Positions 15,756 to 22,750 of a DNA stretch of 26,924 bases are shown one piece after another. A program made the translations under genes and the position numbers. Position 1 is the first letter of the stretch. Every line of letters starts with the position of its first letter. The notes beneath the pieces were generated by a model. The model saw nothing but the letters and a program-made list of their open reading frames with translations, searched no databases and was not told the DNA's origin. The DNA comes from Lysobacterales bacterium CG02_land_8_20_14_3_00_62_12 (GTDB lineage: Bacteria; Pseudomonadota; Gammaproteobacteria; Xanthomonadales; Ahniellaceae), in assembly GCA_002785585.1 (NCBI GenBank), contig PEUI01000257.1, positions 1 to 26,924 on the forward strand. Reading direction: 5' to 3'.

Positions 15756-16394
15756 ATGCGCCCCACCCACCCGATCAATGCGCCCACTGGCGTCGAAGCC
15801 TGGCTGCTGGTGTCGATCACGCTCACCGCCTTGGTGCTTTCCGGTATCCAACCGGTAGACCGGCTGACCTGGTTCATGGAAGTGGTCTGGGTGATGGCTG
15901 GCTTGCCGCTGATCCTGGCCACTTGGCGGCACTTTCCACTGACCCGCCTGCTGTGCTGGCTATTGCTGCTGCATGCACTGATCCTGGTCGTTGGCGGCCA
16001 CTACACCTATTCCAAAGTGCCGATCGGGTTGTGGTTTCAGGACGCCTTTGAGCTCAGTCGCAATCACTATGATCGGCTTGGGCATTTTGCCCAGGGTTTT
16101 GTCCCGGCGATCCTGGCGCGCGAATTGCTGCTGCGCAAAACCCCGCTGCGGCCGGGCCCCTGGTTGTTCTATCTGGTGGCGAGTTGTTGTCTTGCCTTCA
16201 GCGCCTTTTTCGAGTTCATCGAATGGTGGGCCGCGTTGCTGATGGGCGGCGACGCCGATGCTTACCTGGCCACCCAGGGCGATATTTGGGACACCCAGTG
16301 GGATATGTTCCTGGCACTCTGTGGGGCGGTGTTGGCGCAGCTCTGGTTGGCGCGCTGGCATGACCGACAGTTGCCCGGGCGGGCCGCGCCGTGA
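15756..16394 (+). CDS. DUF2238 (YjdF-like) inner membrane protein
   Basis: The product is 212 residues with about six predicted membrane helices (roughly 15-32, 40-56, 64-81, 110-126, 136-162, 182-198). The conserved patterns GHYTYSKVP (81-89), NHYDRLGHFAQGFVPA (103-118) and TQGDIWDTQWDMFLAL (173-188) identify the DUF2238/YjdF family of E. coli, whose function is unknown to me. The repeated His, Asp and Glu residues within membrane segments could bind a metal or carry protons, but that is a guess. ATG at 15756 is preceded by GAGGA; the in-frame opening from 15531 overlaps the upstream gene and is rejected. It converges on the minus-strand cluster with a 78-base gap. Confidence 0.85.
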   Translation: MRPTHPINAPTGVEAWLLVSITLTALVLSGIQPVDRLTWFMEVVWVMAGLPLILATWRHFPLTRLLCWLLLLHALILVVGGHYTYSKVPIGLWFQDAFELSRNHYDRLGHFAQGFVPAILARELLLRKTPLRPGPWLFYLVASCCLAFSAFFEFIEWWAALLMGGDADAYLATQGDIWDTQWDMFLALCGAVLAQLWLARWHDRQLPGRAAP

Positions 16395-16472
16395 CGGCGT
16401 ACACGCCCTGTTGGGCTTAAGCCTCAACGCCTCGCCAGCAGCGACCCACGCTGACGCTGTAGCTGCCGATGC

Positions 16473-18386
16473 TCAGGTGGCGGTGGTGCTGGTGGCTGCG
16501 GGGTGGAACGCATCCGAAAAGCAAGCGCTCTCAGCAAGGCCTTGCGCCAGCATGGCTGGTACGGCGGTATCGACCATCTGTAGCGAACCGCAGACGTACA
16601 CCTGAAACCCGCTCAGATCCGGAAAGTCCGCCAGGATCGCCGTGTGCACCAGGCCGGTTCGGCCGCTCCAGTCGGGGGCGTTGACGGGATCGGAGAGCAC
16701 CGGCACCACGGTAAAATTGGCATGCTCTCGCTGCCAGCGTTGGCAGAGATCAAGCAGATACAGATCGCGCGGATCGCGCACGCCCCAGTACAGCCGCAGT
16801 GGCCGCTCGATGCCGCGATGAAACGCGTCTTCGACGATGCTCTTGATCGGCGCAAAGCCGGTGGCGCCGGCGATCAGCAGGATCGGGCGCGGGTCAGCGT
16901 GCAGGGTGAACGCACCCAGGGGCGCCTCGAAATCGACCACTTCGCCGAGCTGCATCTGGTTGAATACGTAGCTGGTGTAGCGGCCACCTGCAACCAGCCG
17001 CACATGCAGTTCGATCAGCGCATGGTCGTGTGGCGCGTTGGCGAACGAAAACGCCCGGCGTTGGCCATCGGCAAGGATAATATTCAGATACTGGCCAGCT
17101 ACGAAGCTGATGCGCTGCCCAGCGGGCAAGGAAAGCCGCAAACGGATGACCGACTCGCTACACCGCTCGAGGCTTTCGACGCGACCCTGGTAGCGTTGCA
17201 GGGTCGGCCTGCCGTCGCCATCAAGGTCATCGACGTCGATCTCGATTTCCAGATCTTCCAATGGTGTGGCGCAACACAGCAGGGCTTTGCCGGCGGCACG
17301 CATCGCCGCGGTGAGTGCGGCTGGCTGGTAGGCGCCGTGGTCAACGCGGCCGTTGAGCAGGGTACAGACACAGACGCCGCAGCCGCCATTGCGGCACTGA
17401 TAGGGTAGCCGCAGACCGGCGCGCAAGCCGGCTTCGAGCAGGGTCTCGTCGCGGCGCGCGAGCAGCGGCTTGGCCCCCGGATGCATGACCAGCTGGAACC
17501 GTTGTTGCTGGCCGTGGCGTCGTCGTCGCGACCACGGCAGCGCAATCAGCAGCAACGTGCCGAACCCCACCAGCGCCCACACCGCGCCGAGCGGCCAGCG
17601 ATACAGCAGGGGATAAAGCGGCAGCAGAAACCAATCCAGCGCCACCGTGGAGACTTCAGTCGCGAGATCGGCGGCGCCGCCCTGGCTGCTGACCGGTTGC
17701 AGCAGCGCCAGTACCAGCAGCGACGCCGTCAACCCATAGGTGATCGGCCGCGCGGGTTGGGTGCTGGCTTTGGGCACCCGCTGGACGTGTACCCACATCA
17801 TCATCAACAGCAGCAGTGGCGCGCCGATATGAATAAACGACAGCAGCGAAAACAGCCGGTTGCTGACGCTGGCCGGGGTGATGAAATTGCGCATCAGCGT
17901 GCCGCCGAAACTGGGTAGCGCGTCCAGCCATTCGAAACTGGCGACGACGACGAATTGCGCAAGCCGGTCCCAGGGCAACATATAACCATTGATGCCGGAA
18001 ATGTAGACCAGCCAGATCAAGGCAACCCCGGTCAGCCACGAAAAGGCACGGAAACCACGCATTCGATCAAAGGCGAAATGGCGCAACAGGTGAAGCAACA
18101 GGAGCACCACCATCGCGTCGGCGGCGTAGCGATGCAGGCTGCGCAGCACGCCACCGAGGTACCACTGCTCTTCGGTCAGCGCCGTCACCGAAGCATAGGC
18201 GGCGGCGACGCCGGTATCGAAAAAGGCATACAGATAGAGCCCGCTGGCGGCGACGATCCAGAACAGAAAGAAGATCATGGCGCCGAGTTGATAGAACGGA
18301 TTCAGACGATCTCCGAAGGCGCGATTGAACAGCGCTTCGACGGCCATGAAGCAGCGCCGCAGACCGCTTTGACAGACCGCAATCAC
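16473..18386 (-). CDS. Cytochrome b - [2Fe-2S] ferredoxin - FAD/NAD(P)H reductase fusion
   Basis: A 637-residue three-part membrane protein. Residues about 35-285 form a cytochrome b unit with roughly six helices; two bis-His pairs spaced exactly 14 residues (His85/His99 and His186/His200) would hold two b hemes, and LDWF (250-253) resembles a degenerate PEWY quinone-site motif. Residues about 295-385 are a plant-type ferredoxin domain with Cys331, Cys336, Cys339 and Cys371 or 372. Residues about 398-630 are a ferredoxin-NADP reductase-like unit with RAFS (444-447, FAD), GATGFAP (507-513) and YVCGS (597-601, nucleotide). Electrons should flow NAD(P)H-FAD-[2Fe-2S]-heme b-quinone, or onward to the partner oxidase. 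I place the start at GTG 18386, overlapping the upstream stop (GTGA), because the SGLRR it adds also occurs in the paralogue at 20316-21833; ATG 18347 is the alternative. Last gene of the cluster. Confidence 0.9.
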   Translation of the reverse strand: MIAVCQSGLRRCFMAVEALFNRAFGDRLNPFYQLGAMIFFLFWIVAASGLYLYAFFDTGVAAAYASVTALTEEQWYLGGVLRSLHRYAADAMVVLLLLHLLRHFAFDRMRGFRAFSWLTGVALIWLVYISGINGYMLPWDRLAQFVVVASFEWLDALPSFGGTLMRNFITPASVSNRLFSLLSFIHIGAPLLLLMMMWVHVQRVPKASTQPARPITYGLTASLLVLALLQPVSSQGGAADLATEVSTVALDWFLLPLYPLLYRWPLGAVWALVGFGTLLLIALPWSRRRRHGQQQRFQLVMHPGAKPLLARRDETLLEAGLRAGLRLPYQCRNGGCGVCVCTLLNGRVDHGAYQPAALTAAMRAAGKALLCCATPLEDLEIEIDVDDLDGDGRPTLQRYQGRVESLERCSESVIRLRLSLPAGQRISFVAGQYLNIILADGQRRAFSFANAPHDHALIELHVRLVAGGRYTSYVFNQMQLGEVVDFEAPLGAFTLHADPRPILLIAGATGFAPIKSIVEDAFHRGIERPLRLYWGVRDPRDLYLLDLCQRWQREHANFTVVPVLSDPVNAPDWSGRTGLVHTAILADFPDLSGFQVYVCGSLQMVDTAVPAMLAQGLAESACFSDAFHPAATSTTAT

Positions 18387-19819
18387 GCGTCTGACCGGCT
18401 CTGGTCGGCGTCCGTGCGCGGCGCGCGCAGGGCCTGCCAGACGACCACGACGAACAGTAATCCGCCGATGATCGCAATCAAACCGCCGAGTCCCATCAAG
18501 CCCATGCCAGCCACCTCGGCCGCCGAGCGCAGCACTTGCTCCGCGCCGGCCACTTTGCGTTGCACCCCGTAGCCGCCAGACCAGACCAGGCCGGTGATAT
18601 GCAGCAATTGGCCGCCGCCGTACAGCGTTGGCTGCCAGCGGGCGAGGCGTCCACTTGGCGCGCGAAACCCGAGTTGCGGCAGCAACAGATAAACCAGGCC
18701 CATCAAGGCCAGGGTGACGCCGACAATGCAGCCGTGGTAATGCGCCGGAATCTTGACGTTGCTGCCACTGATGAAGACGCCGATCAAGCCACCGGCGGCA
18801 AACACCACGATCGACGCGATCAGGGCGGCGCGCAATGGCAACTGTGCCGAGGTGGTGGGGCCGACGCGTCGAAACAAACCGATCACCACCGCCAAGCCGA
18901 TCGGCAAGATCGAAACGCCGCCACCGAGGCGCATGGCCCAGGTGTGCAAATCGCGCTGTTCGACGCTCGCCACCGGGTGCGCGAGATAGGCATACGGCGT
19001 CACGAACACCGCGGCCAGCGCCAACGCCAGCAGCAATAGCGCCAGCCTTGGGCTCAAAGCGACGCGCGCACCGAGGGCGCTGGCCAGCCACAGCCAAGCC
19101 ACCAGCAACAGCAGGGTCCAAGCAAATTGCAGGGCGTGGCCGCCGCCCCAAAACAGGATCTCGTAATAGGTTTGTGGGTCAATCGCCGTGGGTGTCAGCA
19201 GCAGCGACGCGGCGAACGCCAACAATGCTACTGCGGCCGAAATGACGCTGGCATTGAGTCCAAAGCGGAGCGCTCCGCCGCCGTCGAAGGTGATGCCGAG
19301 CTTGGGCGCAGCGATCAACCCCCGCACCACCAGCAATACCGTAGCGCAACCAAAAATCGCCAACCCGGTCAAAAATACCCCGCCGTCGAGGACCGGAATG
19401 TAGTTGGCCATGATCGGCGTCGCGGTGCCGAACAACGGCGCCAGCGCCATCAACAGCGTGCCGACCGTTGCCAATCCCAGCGCCCACCAGCCGCAACCGA
19501 TCAAGATCGGCCGACTGGCCAGACTCCACAACAGGCCGGCCGAGGCGACGAACCAGACCAGCACCGACAGATCGACATGGACCACCAGGGCGACCCGAAA
19601 AAAATCTGCCACCGGCAGCCAGTGGTTGAGCCCTGGCGTGCGCGAGAGCACCAGCAGAATGGAGTACACACCGGCACCAATCAAGGCAACCAGCCCGAGC
19701 ATCAGCCAGCCCAAAACCAGCGACCGGCGCGGACCGGGTGGCAAGGTCAAGGTGTAGCTGGTCGGGCTGGCCGCAGTCAAAGCGAGCGGGCTGGAGGCGG
19801 CGTGGGAGAGGGAGTTCAT
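18383..19819 (-). CDS. Divergent heme-copper oxidase-family subunit I (second of two)
   Basis: A 478-residue protein with about 12 predicted membrane helices of the heme-copper oxidase/NO reductase subunit I fold. His81 (HVDLS) would bind the low-spin heme; His360 and His362 (PAHYHG) the high-spin and low-spin hemes. His228 in WGGGH is the expected helix VI metal ligand. The usual adjacent His-His pair of helix VII is not seen: only His281 and His292 (in DLHTWAMR) are nearby. The position four after His228 is Phe232, not Tyr, and no Tyr lies at the cbb3-like position before His292. WSGGYGVQRKVAG (413-425) is probably a family signature. It may be an NO reductase-like or otherwise non-canonical enzyme; electron-transfer role is inferred. 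Both ends overlap neighbours by four bases. Confidence 0.85.
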   Translation of the reverse strand: MNSLSHAASSPLALTAASPTSYTLTLPPGPRRSLVLGWLMLGLVALIGAGVYSILLVLSRTPGLNHWLPVADFFRVALVVHVDLSVLVWFVASAGLLWSLASRPILIGCGWWALGLATVGTLLMALAPLFGTATPIMANYIPVLDGGVFLTGLAIFGCATVLLVVRGLIAAPKLGITFDGGGALRFGLNASVISAAVALLAFAASLLLTPTAIDPQTYYEILFWGGGHALQFAWTLLLLVAWLWLASALGARVALSPRLALLLLALALAAVFVTPYAYLAHPVASVEQRDLHTWAMRLGGGVSILPIGLAVVIGLFRRVGPTTSAQLPLRAALIASIVVFAAGGLIGVFISGSNVKIPAHYHGCIVGVTLALMGLVYLLLPQLGFRAPSGRLARWQPTLYGGGQLLHITGLVWSGGYGVQRKVAGAEQVLRSAAEVAGMGLMGLGGLIAIIGGLLFVVVVWQALRAPRTDADQSRSDA

Positions 19820-20319
19820 TGCAGGGTAATTTGGTGGTGGGCAGGGTCGAAGTCGATGACCAGAATTTCTGCGGGGCGCAGGGTTACCACCGCTTCTCGG
19901 TGGTAGTTGAAGCCAACGCTGTGCGCATCATCCTTGAGGCGGACGGCGATCCGGTGTTGGCCTGCAGCCACTTCGATGCGTTGATACACCGCCGCCGCGC
20001 CGTCGCGCGACAGGCCCGAGGGCAAGGCCGTTTGTCGCAGCACGAGCACGCCGTCGAGGTCGAGCTCGACGCTGACCGGGGCGCGTTCGCGCGGGCAGCG
20101 CGTTGGCGCGCGCATGTTCGGCGGCAGCTTGGCCAGTTCGGCCGGTGTCTGCACGGTGCAATCGCCCAGGCGTTGCCCTTGATGGGTAAAACTCACTTTG
20201 ATCACGGCACGATCCGGGGCCAGATGCTGGTAGTTGGGCCAATGTGAAAAGACCGCGAGTGTTGCCGCGAACGCCGCGTACAGCAAGAGTTGCCCGCTCC
20301 ACTGGCCGAGTCGGTTCAT
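19816..20319 (-). CDS. Membrane-anchored protein of unknown function
   Basis: A 167-residue product that I do not recognise. It has one N-terminal membrane helix (about 8-25, LLLYAAFAATLAVF) followed by a soluble domain that probably faces the periplasm. The soluble part alternates short hydrophobic strands and turns, suggesting a beta-sandwich, with Cys54 and Cys75, an SGLSRDG segment (101-107) and a FNYHREAVVTLRPAE segment (137-151). No heme c, copper or iron-sulfur motif is present. It overlaps the upstream cytochrome b gene and the downstream oxidase gene by four bases each (ATGA), so it is probably made in fixed ratio with them as an accessory subunit. The longer in-frame opening beyond 20319 is Arg-rich and is a shadow of the neighbour. 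Confidence 0.75.
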   Translation of the reverse strand: MNRLGQWSGQLLLYAAFAATLAVFSHWPNYQHLAPDRAVIKVSFTHQGQRLGDCTVQTPAELAKLPPNMRAPTRCPRERAPVSVELDLDGVLVLRQTALPSGLSRDGAAAVYQRIEVAAGQHRIAVRLKDDAHSVGFNYHREAVVTLRPAEILVIDFDPAHHQITLQ

Positions 20320-21833
20320 GGCAGTGCCCGCATCGTCGCGCGCTGACGCAAGCCGGCGATGGCGGCGACCAGCGCTGGTTCGTCGCCGCCATCGGCAAAC
20401 ACCAACTGGTAGTGCGGCGCCGGCCCGTGGGTGCGCAATCGCGGCTCGCGGGTGGCACCGAGACGCTGGCTGGTCCAGCGGGCGCCAAGGCGAAATTCGC
20501 AGGCGCCTTCGGTGCAACTGCTGATCACCACGCCGAGCGCGCCGATGCGCAGCGCGTAGTCGATGAATGATGGCGGCAACTGGGCGCTGCAAAGCAGGCT
20601 GAAGCTGACCACGTCGGCTGCCGTGAGCGCGGCCACCGCAGCACCGTGATCGCAGCCGAAGACGACGATTTTGTGGCTGCCGGGCACCAGCGCCTGGCGC
20701 AACCGTTGCCGCAGCGCGCCAATACGCCGCTGCGGCAGGTCGATGCCGGTGGCCAGCGTCGCCACGCGGCGAAACGGCATCGCCGACGGACAGGCTCCGG
20801 CGCAGATGCCACAACCGGCGCAGCGCGACGCGGCGACCACGGCGAGTTGGCGTCCGGCCTTGGCGTTCGGATGGGCCACCAAAGTGATCGCCGAATACGG
20901 GCAATCATCGACGCAGCGGCGACAGCCATTGCAGAAATCGGCATCGACCACCGCCACCGGCGCCACCACGCCATGGCGCAACGGCAGCAGAAGCAATACC
21001 AACAGCACCGTGGCGATCAATAGCCACACGGTGGCAGGCGAGAACGCCTCGGCGAGCGGGTGCAGGTGCAGCAAAATCCAGTCGTAGTGCAGCGCGGTGG
21101 GTACGCGCGCCAGATCGGCGGGCGCCTGGCTGGCGATCGGCGCGGCCGCTGCCAGCAGGCCCAGGGTCGCAATCACCCCAACGGTCAGGGCGCGCGGCGG
21201 CAGCACCTGTGGCAGATGGATTCGTTGCAGGTGAAACCAAAGGCCAAACAGCAGCAACAAGGGCACGCCGAGATGGATGAAGATCAGCAGTGAGAACAGT
21301 CGATCGCTGACAGCATGGACGGCGACAAAGTTGCGCGTCAGCGTCGCGCCAAGTAACGGCAACGCGTCGATCAGTTCGGCACTGGCCAGCGCCGAGTATT
21401 GGCCGAGTTGGTCCCAGTTGAGCCAGAAGCCACCGATCGCGCTGAGATAGACCAGCAGCAACAGCGGTACCCCGGTCCACCAGGTGGCGCGGCGGAAGTG
21501 GGTGTAGCGGCCAAGCATGAACTCGCGCAACAGGTGCAGCAGCGTCACCAACAGCAAGCCGTCGGCGGCGTAGCGGTGCAAGCTACGCAGCCAGCCACCG
21601 GGAAACGTCCCGGTGCGCGCGAGCTGGTCGATCGATTGCCAGGCGCCGCTAACCGAGGTGTCGAACACCACAAACAGATAGCTGCCGGTCGCCAACAAGA
21701 GCAGTAGCAGCAGGCCGGCAATGGCGCCCAGGTGTTCCAGGGGTTCACTCGGCGCGACGGTGATTCGGTGCCAGCCATGTTCGAAGTTTCGCCAGGCGCG
21801 GCGTAGGCCGGACGCCGCCGACACGAGCGTCAT
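20316..21833 (-). CDS. Cytochrome b - 2x[4Fe-4S] - MvhD/FlpD-like fusion
   Basis: A 505-residue three-part membrane protein. Residues about 33-285 are a cytochrome b unit paralogous to that at 16473-18386, with bis-His pairs His86/His100 and His187/His201, each 14 apart, and YDWI (250-253) at the degenerate PEWY position. Residues 301-311 (CNGCRRCVDDCP) and 338-349 (CAGCGICAGACP) are two classical [4Fe-4S] motifs. Residues about 385-460 resemble MvhD/FlpD, the [2Fe-2S] subunit that links hydrogenase or formate dehydrogenase to heterodisulfide reductase: Cys394, Cys415, Cys440 and Cys445 are kept, but the second Cys of the first pair is not (CDHG). Likely role: moving electrons between a cytosolic iron-sulfur or flavin donor and membrane heme or quinone. 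ATG 21833 overlaps the SCO stop as ATGA. Confidence 0.88.
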   Translation of the reverse strand: MTLVSAASGLRRAWRNFEHGWHRITVAPSEPLEHLGAIAGLLLLLLLATGSYLFVVFDTSVSGAWQSIDQLARTGTFPGGWLRSLHRYAADGLLLVTLLHLLREFMLGRYTHFRRATWWTGVPLLLLVYLSAIGGFWLNWDQLGQYSALASAELIDALPLLGATLTRNFVAVHAVSDRLFSLLIFIHLGVPLLLLFGLWFHLQRIHLPQVLPPRALTVGVIATLGLLAAAAPIASQAPADLARVPTALHYDWILLHLHPLAEAFSPATVWLLIATVLLVLLLLPLRHGVVAPVAVVDADFCNGCRRCVDDCPYSAITLVAHPNAKAGRQLAVVAASRCAGCGICAGACPSAMPFRRVATLATGIDLPQRRIGALRQRLRQALVPGSHKIVVFGCDHGAAVAALTAADVVSFSLLCSAQLPPSFIDYALRIGALGVVISSCTEGACEFRLGARWTSQRLGATREPRLRTHGPAPHYQLVFADGGDEPALVAAIAGLRQRATMRALP

Positions 21834-22744
21834 TGCGGCTGAGCGGCGCGCTGCAGCGACGCGGCGCGGCGCAACGACGCGGCGCGGCGCAACGTACGGC
21901 GATCCCGCCACTCCTGCACCAGCACCACCAGCAGGGCCAGCGAAAAGGTGAGAAATCCGGCGATTTCCAGATAAATCGAATAGTCCACCCGATACTTGCC
22001 GGTGCGCGGGTCGTAGACCGAACACAGGATCCGCACCTTGTCGAGCAAGTCGGACAGGCGGTTGTCGGAGAGTACCGAGGCGGACAACAGCGAGCCGGTA
22101 AGCAATCGTTTGAGTGGCTCACCGAGCGCATCGGCGGTGAACCGGTCGCCATAAATCTGCTCGCGGATACGGCCGTTGGCATCCACCAGACTGACCTGCA
22201 GGGTGTGGTCGAAGCCCATCAGCGTCGGCACGTAGCTGAAGCCAAAATCACGCGCCAACGCCGGCACATCGGCGGCGCGCGGACTCAAGAACTCCCAGTT
22301 TGGATCGTCGATTTGTTGTTGTGCGGCAAACTCGCGCAGCGCTGCCGGACTATCGCTGGGTGGATTGAAGCCGATGCTGAGCACCTGAAACTGGTCGGTG
22401 CCGAAGCGCTCGCGCATGGCCGCCACCGCTTGGTGCAGCGCGCGGGTACTGGTTGGGCAAACGTGAAAGCAGCCGGTGTAGATGAAGTTGACCAGCACCG
22501 GTCGGCCGCGAAATTGCGACCACGCCCGGGGCTGGTTGGCACGATCCTGCAGCGTGTAGTCGGCGGGCTGTTGGCCGATCACCGCGCGACTGGCGCGCAC
22601 GGCGGCGGCCTGATCGAGACCGGACTCGGGGGCGGCCGGCGCGCTGAGCTCGGCGGCGTTGGCGACCGGCCTGACGTGGGCGGCCAGCGCCCCGGTGCCC
22701 GAGATCGACAGCAACATCAGCATCAACAGATAGCCGCCGCGCAT
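21830..22744 (-). CDS. SCO1/SenC-family copper protein with C-terminal membrane helix
   Basis: SCO proteins deliver copper to the CuA site of oxidase subunit II or act as thiol reductants. The 304-residue product has a signal sequence (about 1-21), a thioredoxin-like SCO domain (about 55-215) with Cys92 and Cys96 in TGCFHVCPTS and His180 in GFDHTLQ, all three copper ligands. Unlike the common SCO1 of about 200 residues, it continues with CSVYDPRTGKYRVDY (241-255), a membrane helix (about 257-276) and a basic tail with a repeated RRAASL. It follows heme O synthase by six bases and its TGA overlaps the next ATG. Together with the CuA subunit encoded upstream, this fits copper loading in the same system. 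Confidence 0.92.
   Translation of the reverse strand: MRGGYLLMLMLLSISGTGALAAHVRPVANAAELSAPAAPESGLDQAAAVRASRAVIGQQPADYTLQDRANQPRAWSQFRGRPVLVNFIYTGCFHVCPTSTRALHQAVAAMRERFGTDQFQVLSIGFNPPSDSPAALREFAAQQQIDDPNWEFLSPRAADVPALARDFGFSYVPTLMGFDHTLQVSLVDANGRIREQIYGDRFTADALGEPLKRLLTGSLLSASVLSDNRLSDLLDKVRILCSVYDPRTGKYRVDYSIYLEIAGFLTFSLALLVVLVQEWRDRRTLRRAASLRRAASLQRAAQPQ
21857..21892. repeat. Two perfect tandem copies of an 18-base unit in the SCO gene end
   Basis: The unit CGACGCGGCGCGGCGCAA (+ strand) occurs at 21857-21874 and 21875-21892, with a degenerate copy just before 21857. Read on the minus strand it encodes the RRAASL repeat near the C-terminus of the SCO protein. Being a multiple of three, copy-number change would keep the frame. 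Confidence 0.9.
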
Positions 22745-22750
22745 GTTCGT

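Noticed and set aside
16411..16427. Imperfect palindrome as a bidirectional terminator
   Set aside because: The stem is short and bulged and no T-run follows on either strand.
18387..19151. Upstream extension that would make the reductase fusion 892 residues
   Set aside because: The extra residues are an Arg/Gly/Ala-rich shadow of the second subunit I gene read in another frame; the cytochrome b domain begins only after 18386.
20320..20904. Upstream extension of the 167-residue protein to 362 residues
   Set aside because: It is an Arg-rich shadow of the cytochrome b-4Fe4S gene; the membrane anchor starts at Met 20319.
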